From contig JAVTLE010000010.1 in the NCBI GenBank assembly GCA_033439295.1, positions 2,294,001 through 2,358,000 of the forward strand: 64,000 nucleotides of DNA. Reading direction: 5' to 3'. A program made the position numbers and the translations under genes. The DNA comes from Deuterostichococcus epilithicus (lineage: Eukaryota; Chlorophyta; Trebouxiophyceae; Prasiolales; Stichococcaceae). Positions 11,826 to 22,514 of this stretch are shown here, piece by piece. The notes beneath the pieces are model-generated. The model was not told the DNA's origin and searched no databases. It saw nothing but the letters and a program-made list of their open reading frames with translations. Numbering within the stretch: position 1 is the first letter of the stretch; each line of letters opens with the position of its first letter.

Positions 11826-12580
11826 CCTTCCCCACCCTCGCACGAAGATGCAACTCCTATCACACCGATGTACTACAGCAGAATGAACTTTTGGGAGTGG
11901 GCGGTGGGTGTAACTTGGCTTTTTCACGACTGTCTCGGGGCGGCTTCACCCAGAGACGGTCACTGCAGGCGGCTCGTGCCAGGGCAGCTTCTGCTGGTAC
12001 CAGCGGTGGATTTGGGTGTTTGGGTGGACACGCAGCGCCGACAGAGTAATTCCCATCATTTGAGCAGGTGGCAGCGCAGCTTTGACGAGTTCATTTCGTT
12101 TCATCTCATGCCTGCTGATGCATGGCAAACGCAGTTGACAACCGGCATTTTGAGACTTCGTTAATTATTTGATACGTAGCGAACTGACATCTTGTAAAAC
12201 CAGCACTGCACTGTCTCTGGGCTCTTCGGCAGGATCCCGTTGGTCTTTGCCGAACTACTCGTTCGTTTGGTTGAACCCTTGCTAACATTGCCTGACTCCG
12301 TGCGCCGATCCATAAACTCCCGGCGGGGTACATCCCCACACCTGGCAGGCTGGCGCGCCATGTCTGACGGCTGCGTCCAAAAGGAGTAGTGGTGGGAGTA
12401 TTGAGAAAATGGCGCCGGGGGGGCTACGATGACCACCTGCTCTGCGTCTCCGCCAAAGCCTGGTGGCGCAGGCTACCGGCCCGCTCCCTCCTAGATGGGC
12501 AGCACAACAGTCCGCAGGTGGCCGTGAATGGGCAGCGGCAGTCCTACAGTCTCGAGTGCCCTGTCAGACTTCTCTTTACA
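11826..12580. other. Interval without a supportable gene
   Basis: Contains short frames on both strands, none linked by consistent splice phases. It may hold the 5' exons of the plus-strand gene ending at 12958. Confidence 0.3.
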
Positions 12581-12582
12581 AG

Positions 12583-12958
12583 GATGGCCCCAGAGCGGTG
12601 GCGGAGTCCGCTGCCGCCCAGCGGCCCTTCCTCAATTCCTACCTGCTGCAGCTGTCACGCGATTGGCGGGCGGCACCTGGCAGCCGGCATTGAGTTGGCT
12701 CCGTTGCAGGCACAATGCTAGATCGTTGGTTGCATGGGATGCTACAGTCATATAAACCCTTTTCCGCTCTCCTGCGCGCAAGTCTGCGCGCGCCTGACAC
12801 GCATGTAGCTGTGCAGTTCGCTGAGGTCACAGGGGCTGGTCCTGCCTTCTGTGTGGAACTGAGGCTGCGCCATCTCTCCTCCCAGATTCAAGGGGCCTGA
12901 CCCCTTCGCTGCGCCGGCGGCCAAGCGCTGGCCCGGCCCGCCGATTATCTCGCGGTAG
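12583..12958 (+). CDS. 3' exons of an unassigned gene
   Basis: The last exon 12886-12958 follows a ctcctcccag acceptor, enters in phase 2 and ends at TAG with PAAKRWPGPPIISR, a convincing C-terminus. Upstream, about 12583-12695, a frame after a tttacaag acceptor reads AAAQRPFLNSYLLQLSRDW with strongly coding third positions. I could not find the donor that joins the two. No family is recognised. The gene converges on the minus-strand gene ending at 13093. Confidence 0.35.
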
Positions 12959-13092
12959 TGGCGGGCGGCGGCGCTCGCTATCAACAAAGTCCGGCCACCC
13001 CGCCGAGTAGCGCTACCCACGATGCCAAGCATGGATAGTGCTGACGGTCATTGGTTCCCATAGTGCATATGAAGAAGCAGGGTTAGGGCTTT

Positions 13093-13579
13093 TCACCGCT
13101 GGCCGGCGGCCTGAGGCCGCGTGTCGCCATAGATGATCATCGGGTAGTGACCATCGCCAGAGACACAGGCATGTTCCCTCCACTCGCTACTTAGCTGCTC
13201 TTCCAGCTCTCCTCTGACGTGGAACCGTCTGCCATGAGCTCTTCTGCTTGCTAAGGCCAGTTGCGCTGCCCGTTCAGCAGCGTTCAGCGATGCTTTCATT
13301 CAGGCCGCCCTGTAGTGTCCTGGCCGGTTGAACTGTTGCAGACCTGCCACAACTCACCTACACAATTGCTTTCCGCTGTCAAACCTCCAGCAGTACAACT
13401 CCATATCGCCGCCAGAGCCGCAGCGTGTGCTGACGCTCTCAAGAAGTGCTCCCTTCTGATTGGACTTTTGGAAATGCTCCTACTGAAGTAAGTCAGGGAA
13501 CTGCTGGCTTCCGCTTTTGACATCTACCCCTCAGATCCTTTTCAGCCGTCGCAGCTGCTGCTCCACCCGCTGGCTGCAT
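13093..13579 (-). CDS. Small unassigned protein divergent from THOC7
   Basis: Exons 13579-13528, 13435-13358 and 13292-13093 join in phase 1 at both junctions and give 109 residues, starting MQPAGGAAAATAEKDLR and ending DTRPQAAGQR. The last exon holds an alpha-helical charged segment (NAAERAAQLALASRRAHGR followed by ELEEQL). Two acceptors (gagag, gaaag) are not the usual cag, which lowers certainty. A competing plus-strand pair of exons overlaps the same DNA. No family is recognised. Confidence 0.38.
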
Positions 13580-13686
13580 TTGCACGCCTGCATTGGCCAG
13601 TCGTTCGAGCTCTCTTGACAGCGGACCTGGAAGCAGATAGGGCAGACGTCTGAGAGTCGACAGAGAGCTATCAAAGGCTGATCGGT
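13580..13686. promoter_or_regulatory. Probable bidirectional promoter between the small gene and THOC7
   Basis: Only 107 bp separate the two divergent start codons (13579 minus, 13687 plus). If both models hold, the start sites and proximal elements of both genes must lie here or overlap the genes. No TATA-like box stands out. Confidence 0.35.
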
Positions 13687-16004
13687 ATGGCGACCACGCC
13701 GGAGGAGGAGGAGATCATCAAGAAGCGCTTCCTGACGCAAACAACGGTCACACGTGGAGAACCGCCCCTGAGGCGCCTCGCGCAGAGGTCCGTATTCCCC
13801 TCACAGTGATGCAGTGGCTCAGCACATTCGGATCTGCACTTCCTGCATCAAGCACACGACCAGGGGGGGTTGCTCGCGGGCCGGGCAGGGTGGCTGCTAA
13901 TGCTGCGCCTGTGCTGAGATGTAACATTGGTGTTTTGGCGCTCGGCCTTGCGACGAGCACATTTAACGATTGACCGAAGCATGGACACGACAGATCCCTG
14001 TCATGGTCCTGATGGGACATCTTAGCACAGGCGGGCGCTGTGAAACTGTGTTATAGCACCATCCTGAATGACCTGGTGGTGGCGGGGGCGTGCGGGCAGG
14101 CTGTTGCTCTACATTGGTCTATGGGTTTCTAAGGCACACGTCGGGCAGCCCCGTCCTGGCCCCACGCCAGCAGCGCCGCAGAACCGCAACAGACAGCAAA
14201 GCGGACCAGCAAGCAGCAGCGCAGCCGTCGACAGGCAGCGCTCTCCGCAAAGTCCGAGGCTTGAGCGAGACAGCTCTCCGCACCCGCAGCCTCTGCATGC
14301 ACGCCCCCATGCCTCAGCCTCTTGAAAGATTTCCCTTCTTTGGCTAGGTACCTGCAATTTGGCGAGGCGCTGGCGGCGGGGCAGGCGGCCAAGGCTGCGG
14401 AGCTGGCTGAAGGGCTGGCTCGTGACCTGGCGGGCATCCGCGCCGCCGGCGCAAAGCAGGCGGCAACGTGCGCTGCCAATGCGCGGGAGCAGACGGGCTA
14501 TGTGGCGAGGCGAGCAGCCCTTGAGGCGGACATAGCCCAGGTGTGCACCCTGTATCGATCATGATTCACTCCTCAATTACACCGAGCTTTGGGGATGCTG
14601 CTCTGCCGCCTCAACACGAGCGACAACCGCCGTGCGGGGTATGTGCCACAGGCGTTTGCACCCACAGGAGTCAGGGCAGCAGTTGGCGGCGCAGTGTCAG
14701 CACGAACCGTGGACGTGCCGCCCTGCTGCACAGCGGCGACGAGGGGTGGCGGGAGGCATTCGCCGAACACAGCAACACGGCGGCCGCAGCCGTGGCGACA
14801 GCCGAAGCGAGGCGCCATTACTGCTTGTCACGCAATACCGTTCCCGGCTTCCCGTGAGGAGGCGCATCTGCTCTGGCCCAGGAATGCGAGCTGATCGCCA
14901 CGCGGAGGGAGGAGCTGGCGGCGGCGCGCATCCAGAAGCGCCGCAATGAGGAGTATGAGGTGAAACCTTGGCAACCAAAGGACCCTTTGGAGCTGGGCTT
15001 TTCACAGACGTGTAGAACCGTCGCAGTGTTCCAGCTGCAGCTGCCTGCTGCTGCAGTCCCTGCTGCTTGTGGGCTGGCTGCAGGCAGCGTCACAAATCCA
15101 GTGCTGTGGCAGAGGCTGACGCTCTACACAACATGGCCTGGAGGCACCCTCTGGCGGCCGACCAGTCCTGCCGGTTTCAAGAGCTTGGCACCAAGCGGCA
15201 GCGGCAGCTAAAGGCTGCAGCGGCGGCAGTGGCGGCAGTGGCAGCGGCGGCGGACGTGGCGGCGGCAGCAGCAGCTGCACAGCAGCGGCAACAGCGGCAG
15301 CAGCGGCGGCAGTGGCAGCGGCGGCGGCAACAGCAGCAGCAGCAGCGGCAGCAGCGGCAGCAGCAGCAGCGGCAGCGGAAGCGTACGCCGCGCATGGCGC
15401 AGGCCCACGCCTCGTGCCCGACTCTGCAATGACATCCCCACAAAGCCAGCCTGAACCCCGGTCCCCCCCCCTCCCACAACCGCACCGCCGCACCCGCAGG
15501 TGCTGCGCAAGGCGGTCATGCGGTACCCGAGGCGTGGCAAGTCGGTGGCCGACGCGGAGGCCGTCCGCCGCGACGTCGAGGCGGTGCAGGCGGAGGGTGT
15601 CGCCACCGGCGCGCTCATCGACGTGAGGCTTCCGTTTCCGCATTCGAAGTGTTTTTCCACTCCACCTCACTATCTTACTGCTGCCTTACACATATAGTAG
15701 CACGCTGGCCAGCTTCGCTAGGGGATCTTGGCTTCTGGCCAGAGGTCAATGCTGTTCGTAGTGGGCCTGACAGACCTGCGCAGTCCAAGCAGAATGTATG
15801 CCCCACCTGCTGGCGGCAGCCGCGTATCAACTTTGCAAGCCGCGCTGTGGTCAGCCTTGCTTTCTTGAGCCTGCACAGGGGCGGCGGGCGCGGATACAGC
15901 AGCTTCTCGACAGCCTTGACAGCCTGGCGGCAGCGTTTGAGACTGAGGACGCTGCGGTAGGCGGCGGCGGCGGCACCGGCGCAGCTCCCATGGCTGTGGG
16001 ATAG
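13687..16004 (+). CDS. THOC7: THO complex subunit 7 (THOC7/Mft1-like), 206 aa
   Basis: Exons 13687-13787, 14348-14540, 14882-14959, 15500-15622 and 15879-16004 join in consistent phases. The N-terminus EEEEIIKKRFLTQTT and TRGEPPLRRL match the conserved start of plant and animal THOC7, which has a D-x-IIK-x-RLLT and TRGEPPLKKL pattern. The rest is one long coiled coil: the AARIQKRRNEEYEVLRK segment lines up with the family's central coil, and the C-terminus is Gly-rich. The 206-residue length is close to the usual 200-240. THOC7 is a structural coiled-coil subunit of the THO core of TREX, which couples transcription to mRNP assembly and export in the nucleus. The Gln/Ala-coding repeats at 15190-15385 fall in intron 3. 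Confidence 0.88.
15190..15385. repeat. GCGGCA/CAG-rich simple repeat in a THOC7 intron
   Basis: Almost 200 nt of GCGGCAG- and CAGCAG-type units, readable as poly-Ala, poly-Gln or poly-Arg in different frames. The flanking exons read through correctly without it, so it is intronic. Confidence 0.7.
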
Positions 16005-16435
16005 CAGCGCCGGCGGGCGGCGGAACCGTCGATAGCTTGACTTGAGAGGGGCAAACGGAAATGGAGCTGCAGTTGGCAGCTGTCAGCAGGCTGTGGTCCG
16101 AGACTGGCACGCAACTGCTGTGCAGCTCGCAGGAGGGAGGACGAAGAGGGGATACTTGCCCCTACGCTGGCAGCAGCACGTGCTGAGTGAGGCACAATGC
16201 AAGGCCAAACCCCGAGAAGTTGCAAATCGTAGTAGCGGCAGCAGCTGCCAATATCGGCCCACACCCTGACAATTGCAGCTCAGCAAAGCATACACCCAAA
16301 CCAGATCTAAAGAATTCAAACCACGTCGCAAACGACCGGGAGCACAGATACACTGTCGTTGTTCCATGATCGGTGCATATTCCCAGTGGAGCAACATGGT
16401 GTCCTTCAATGCCGCCCCCAACAAGTACCTGCTAG

Positions 16436-16766
16436 GTATGTCACATCCGCTGCTGCTTCCATCGCTGGCTTCTTCCGCCGCGCCGCGCCTGAGCCTCACA
16501 AACAGCCCTTCGCGAGGATGTCCTCTGCCGTGTGCATCTCCTCCGACGCGAAGCTGGTGGACCTGCCATACGAGCCGTCGTATGACATGCCGCCCTTCTC
16601 AGCATCGACGGCGGCAACCGCCGCCGCCGCCGCTGCGCCAGCGCTGCCACCGCCAAAGCGGCGCCCTCCTGGGAGGGTGCTGCCCTCGCGGCTGGGGTGG
16701 AAGGAGCGGCTGATCTCCAGCGTGCTGCGCGAGAAGCCGGTGTCCGGAGTGTACACCTTGCCATGA
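16436..16766 (+). CDS. Last exon of an unassigned protein
   Basis: A frame entering after a ctag acceptor (phase 2) runs 110 codons to TGA 16764-16766. It encodes AAASIAGFFRRAAPEPHKQP, then SSDAKLVDLPYEPSYDMPPF, an Ala/Pro-rich linker and a basic C-terminus (GWKERLISSVLREKPVSG). Coding composition is strong and there is no competing frame. Upstream exons are probably in 16030-16400; one candidate ends MVSFNAAPNKYLL at a gtatgt donor, but its phase does not fit. No family is recognised. Confidence 0.5.
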
Positions 16767-17100
16767 CAGCAGCTCATCAGGCGGTGCCCTGCAGTTGCAA
16801 CACACGATCGTGAAACCTGTGCTGTAATGCTGGCATCATCTGTTTTTCGCTTTTCCGACCTCAATAGCCAGCCAGCTCCCCTGCCTGCTGTAGACGCCGC
16901 ACCGCCCGCATGACGCTTGTGCACTGTGCAACAAGACACGGCCGGCTGGCACACAGCTCAGACACACGCTCCATGTGTGTGCAGAATCTCAGCACCAGCG
17001 TGCTGCTGCCTGAGCTATAACTTCTGCTGCACACTTGTTCATTTACGACTGCAGCCGCTACAGCCTGCTTCGTGCCAGTGAGCGGCACTGCCTCCCTGGA

Positions 17101-20100
17101 TCACCCACCTGCCGCCTGCAGCTGGTGGATGCGCCGGGTGATGCCCGGGCATGCCGTGAGCACGTGCGGAACAATGCGCTCGGTCGCTGCAATGAGGATC
17201 CCCGTCGCAATCGCCAGCAGCAGCATGTAGAAGAGGCCCGTCAGCGACTTGACGTCCAGGCGGCTGTTGCTGACCTGCGGCAATGCAGAACAGCCTCAGA
17301 GGCAGCGGTCGCAGCAGCGGTAATAAGCCCTGCAGCGCAGAGGTTTCGGCAACCCAGTGGATTCAGTCAGTACCCTCTTGCTACCACAGAGTGCATGCCA
17401 AGGATTCCCAGTGCGCGAACAGCCTGTGTTTTAAGCCGGCTCGGTCATGACAGAAGCGGCACCTCTGAGTTTGCGCATTGGTCGATGTCTGTCGTCCACT
17501 TCCTGCGGTCAGCGCAGATATTCTGGTCACCACCTGATGTTCGTAGGTACTTGACCCCGGCGATTACCATCCGCCGCCCAGATAACTGCCTGCTGATGCC
17601 CCGAGACCCTGACAGTAGTTGGCCACGAAACATAGGAACAGCCAGGGAACATGCATTGTTTGCCCGCCCAAGTGCGGGCCTGCCCCGCACCTGATGAGCT
17701 GGTCGAGGACGCCATTGGCTTGCACCTGCAAAAGGAACGCGACAGGCGGTCGTAACATCATGCGTGACACCGACGAGGTGCCAAGGCAGCAGCCGCAGCC
17801 GCAGCTTGCAGCAGGCAAGGAGCGCGTGATGCAGGTGCGGAGTGGTCGGCAGACTTTTCAGCGGGAATGCCGTCCCTGATCCCCGCCCCAGCACCCCTCA
17901 CCTCAAGCAGGGCGTCGTTCAGCGCGGCCAGCAGCGTCGAGTTCTTCGGCAAGCCCAAGGACAGCGCGTTGGGGCCAAAAGGGTTGCCGGTGATGGTGAC
18001 GTCGCAGGGCAGCGTCTGGGAATAGTACTGCAGCGTGGCGGCCTGGCAGGCAGAAACCCAGCGACCTTGTGGTACAAGCCAGCTCCCAGGGTGAGCAGCA
18101 CTCTGGTTCTCATTGAGAGCCCACACCAGGTGAACAGATGTGGCAGTCAGACAGAGGTCCTGGTAGACAGAAGTCGTGCTGGACAGCTGCCGCTGTACTT
18201 ACGTCCGTCAGGTAGGCGACGACCTTGCCGGACCGCAAATCCGCCACTGCCTTTTGCGTGCTGTTGTAGTTTCGCATCCTGGGCAGGTAAGGCGGCAGCG
18301 TCGGAGGCGCTGGTCGAGGTCAGAGTGGATGAGGCAGATGGCGACACTTAAATGTGCTATCGTGCTGTGCAGGCAACCGCCAGACAAGGGCGGCTCGGTT
18401 AGTCAGCAGGCGATATGGAATTAGGTGCATGGGGCGTTGGCACAGCACCTGGGCGCAAGCGCGGCGGCGACAGGGTCGAGCGCATTGCGGAAGTATGCCT
18501 CAGTCGAACCGCCGGCGCTGACGGCAAAGGGCCCGCCGTTGCGCAGCAGCGTGAGAGGACTGCTGATTGTCGGCGCCAGCTGCTGCACCTGCGGCGCCAT
18601 GCAGGAAGGCAGCCGTTCAGCAGGACAGATGTGTGTGGTGTCAGCGATGCGCAGCACGCCACTGCCTGAGCCCTGGACCGTGGCCGCTGGGCGCAGGTCC
18701 GGTGGACGAGGCAGCGTGACACCGCAGAAATACAGGGCGCTGCAGCCGCTAGATGCTTGTCTTAGTGTTACTGCCAGGTCTGCCACATGTGCAACGCTGC
18801 TGTCATACACTGTTGTGAAAGGCATGATTGAACGGCTGCACGGGCCCTGGGTATCATACCTCGTGCGCCTCGACACACCGTAAATTCAAATTATCCGGGA
18901 GTGAATGACAGGCTCTTGTCGATTGACGCATTGCACGACCACAGAGGCAGCCACACCGTCAGGAAGGCAGCCAGGTTGGCAGTATAGGAGCTGAGGATGA
19001 TGACGCTGAAGGCGCCGTACGCCAGGATGACCAGGCGCACCGCCCAGCTGCGGCTCCGTGGTTGCGGCATCTGCGCGCAGAGCGATCGAGCAGCGGGTCT
19101 CAGGAACAGCAGTGGGTACTGAAGGCTTGTACGAGTAGCAAGACGGGAAAGCAGAGGCACCAAGGCGCCACCGGCAGCCGCAGAGTAGCTCAAGCACGCA
19201 TAGCATGCGAACCTCATGGTCTGCCATGCCTCTGCACCATACGGTGGCATGCGGCACCACCGGAACGGGCAGCATCACAACGAGCAACAGTCACATCACG
19301 ATGCCAGTTCTCTCAGATATGCTTCTCTATGCCGTCGTGGGGAGGCTCCCGAAAAATTGGATCATTGTTCAAATCAAACGACATGACAACACTAGAGTGC
19401 CTCTTATGCATCGGTCGTGGCAATCTGAAAATGTGGCCAGGCACCTGAGAACGTGCACATTGGGCGGAAATCGGACAGGCCTTAGCAGTAGCCAATCCGG
19501 TCTGGAGAACGCCAGATCATAAACCACTAGCCGATCTGACAAACCAGTCCTTCTTTAGGTCTTCCCCTCACTTTTGCGAGCGATCTGCCTTGCCGCACCT
19601 GGCCTAGCTGCGTTGCTGCCGTCTCCATGATGGCGGAGTCGTTGGCTGCAACAAGGAAATGGCAGCCTCAGTCAGCTGTGCACGCACATGGGCATTTCCA
19701 TCGGCGGCAGAGTGCGCAGGTGTGCTCGCAGTACCGTGGCATCGTGTGCCGTGCTCCTGAAGCACAGCACAACTTTGGCACTACACGAAATACTTGGCAC
19801 TAGCTCAGCACAAAGCGGCAGCAATCAGCGACTGAGAGCAGGAGCTGCAAGATCTATTCATGCTGCTCACCAGACTCCACCACGTATTCAGCCACCGCAT
19901 GGTGCTCTACATCGAGCCGCCGCAGTCGCCGCACCTGCGGGTTCGGGAATCTGCATACCTCGCGGTTTGCCAAATAGATATGAGCCAGTCTGTGAATGGA
20001 GTGAAAGCACTAATGAGCCACAGCCAGCACAACCGAAACCCAATGCAGGAATGCGGACGCACTGACGAGCTCCTGAATCGTGCCCACCCAGCAGACGCAC

Positions 20101-21354
20101 ATATGTCGTACTTGTTTTCGACATAAAACCATGTAGCGCCGCACCTCGAACCTGCCGGAGGGCGCTATGCGGCTCAGGGCGCCGGAGATGATGGCGATGC
20201 CCAGCAGCGTGGCGAGGAGGGCCAGCCACAGCTGCCAGGTGAAGGGCTTCAGGAAAGCCAGCGCGTCACCCCCTTGCTTCTCCGCTGACACCTGGCGCAA
20301 GACAAGTCAGGACAGCATCAATGCCCAGATGGTGTCGGCGCCCCCTGGCCAGCCCGCATCCTGTCCTGCCGGTGAGTGCCGGCATTCACGTGGCTGCGGG
20401 CGCTCCTCACCCTGTGCCATGCTCCCTGTGCCGTACTGCAGAAGTCAGCTGCAGCATAATAGAGGGCCTACGGCCCCCAAGCTGCTGCCGCCGCAGCACA
20501 GCCCGTTGCAACCGGCGCATGTTCCGCGTCGTTGTGGCCGCTCGAGCAGGCAGGAGTCGAGATCACGCATATATTGTACTTAGAGGCTGTACAGGTTGCA
20601 CGAGGGACATGTCGGACTAGTGACCCGCACAACTTCAAGTGTTCAATCATGAACAAGGGCATCTGGAGCAGTGCAGCGGCGCACCAGGATGCCAATACCA
20701 CCATTGAGGTAGCTGTACGAAAAATCGACGGCCGCCGGCCGCGGCAGCACCACGGACAGCGGGAACGCAGCGATGTCGGCGCGCCCGCTTGTCAGCTCGC
20801 CCATGATGCCTGCAGGAAGAGAAAGACTCACTCGCGAGCCGCAAGCAGACACTGGTCGGCGGACACACAACGCCACCAGCATGCCGCGCAGCTCACCGGC
20901 AAGGGAGTGGACCTGGAACAGCGCTGCGGCATGGCTGCCGGCCCGGCAATGCATGGGCAGCGGCTGTGTGGGCCGTGATGAGCAGGCGAGGAAACAAACC
21001 AGTCCAGGTGCCGTTGGCTAGCAGCTGGCCGCCGCTGGGAGGCACCGAGTAGTACTGCAGGGTCGTGTTGTCCGCAGCGGCAGCGCCGTAGGAGAGAAGC
21101 ACCGGCAGCAGGTCCACAAGCAGCCCTGCAGTATGCGGCGCCGTCCAGAATCTCGACGAGGGTTTTGGGGCGGCATGCATTGCTCAATGCAGCTTCTGCA
21201 GGACCAAGACAAACAGCAGGCCGACCGCTTGCTCATGCAGGTGGCGGGGCAAAAACAGCGTGCCGTAGAACTGGGCGTTGCCGGCGCGGGCGGAATCAAC
21301 AAATACAAACGGCGGCCGGTCCGCCGCCACGACCCGCAAGAAGCTGGGCGCCAT
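17101..21354 (-). CDS. Ionotropic glutamate receptor-like channel (GLR), 439 aa, 13 exons
   Basis: Exons 5' to 3': 21354-21264, 21125-21000, 20809-20685, 20291-20145, 19934-19871, 19645-19599, 19070-18957, 18588-18449, 18278-18203, 18042-17902, 17725-17691, 17502-17463 and 17274-17101. All phases agree. S1 contains FLRVVAADRPPFVF, NAQFYGLLVDLLPVLL and the ligand-contact Arg in VVLPRPAAVDFSYSY. M1 is WLALLATLLGIAIISGAL. M3 carries the family signature SSYTANLAAFLT. S2 contains AGGSTEAYF and KVVAYLTD, whose Asp is at the amino-group contact. M4 is LTGLFYMLLLAIATGILIA. It is a membrane cation channel gated by an amino-acid-like ligand. There is no LIVBP-type amino-terminal domain unless unseen exons precede 21354, and no signal peptide was seen. 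Intron 1 has a GC donor. The segment between M1 and M3 is hydrophilic; exon 19934-19871 is the least certain. Confidence 0.88.
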
Positions 21355-22514
21355 GACCAGACGCCTGCGCGCGTGCCTGTGGCACCATTTCGGAGGAATC
21401 CAGCTGAGCTAATGGAGGTGCAGTGAGTGCCGCAACCGCCGTCAGTCTTGGCGTCATCATGAAGTACCCATCGAGCGTTGGCAAAAGTGCCCTGCATCCT
21501 TGGTTTCACAGAGTGGCTCAGACAGAATTTAAATTCCCGTCGCACAGAGGGATTGGCCGGGAAGTGGCAGGTGATCATACCTGTCCCCAAAGGACCCAAG
21601 CGGTGAAAAACCTCGTTGCTCCGCTCGCGGCCGGTGGCAGCGCCGTGCGGCTTAGTCAGCGGCTCGGATTGCAGGCGCTGGCTGATATACCAGCAAAGGG
21701 CAGAGATGGGTACTGCCCTTGCATCACCGCGGCGCTTCTTTGCATGTTGGCCCCAAAAATGTCCCAGAGCCGCTCTGAGAAGCACGCGGCTCTGAATGTG
21801 CAGGCTGCAGACTACAGTCGTGCACTGAATGATCCTGGGCTGCTGAAGTTGACAAGGCCCCTATTCCGGTGATGAGAGGCAAGCTGGGGTGCGTGATTTC
21901 GGCCTTTCGGACACCTGATATCGGCTTTTCGGACACCGCTTTTTAGTTTTCTGCTTGCGCAGAGATCGGCCGAGACAAGGATGCGCACAATCGTCGCATC
22001 TAGATGCCTGGACCGGCTTGCTGGCTTCTTCGCAATGCCGTACTGCACCTTGACGAACGGCGAGTCAGCAATGCTGGAAATGTGACGGTACGGATCCAGG
22101 GAAACTAATTCCAAGTGCAGTTAGATACCTGTACGGGTGCCCGATGATTCTTGGGGTGCTATGATTGCTGAGAAGAAAAGGTTGGCCACCCTCGTAGGGT
22201 TGCTCAAATGCTAAACAAAACCCACAATGGGCATTCATGGGCACCACAGTTTCTGGCCTTCAGTCCGATGTTGCAGACCGCAAAGTACAGGTACAGGACC
22301 TGCATTCTATCTGCGACCCGGCGCCCCCTGCCGCCACCTCTGAATGAAGTGCGATTGCCATAGTGTTCGCAGCGGTACATACATGTCCCTGATATATTCA
22401 CCACCTCCCTCTGCAACTAAACCACGAACCTAAAATGAAGCACTGCAGGCAGTAGACGGCGCCTGATGACGCGGCCGACTACGGCAAACGGAGAACAACG
22501 AGCGCTGCCGCCGC
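21355..22514. other. Interval upstream of the GLR gene
   Basis: No phase-consistent coding exon was found. It must hold the 3' end of the kinase transcript to the right and the GLR promoter, and could hide a signal-peptide exon of the GLR. A near-duplicate (c)tttcggacacc motif occurs at 21906 and 21926. Confidence 0.4.

Noticed and set aside
13261-13642. Plus-strand exon pair with a perfect gtaagt donor (13494) and a ctcag acceptor, ending GPGSR
   Set aside because: The phases fit, but it would stop 45 bp before the THOC7 start and overlaps the minus-strand model with a better N-terminus. It is kept as an alternative, not annotated.
15067-15432. Poly-Ala/Gln/Arg frames on both strands
   Set aside because: These are readings of a GCGGCAG/CAG simple repeat inside a THOC7 intron. 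The flanking exons match THOC7 without it.
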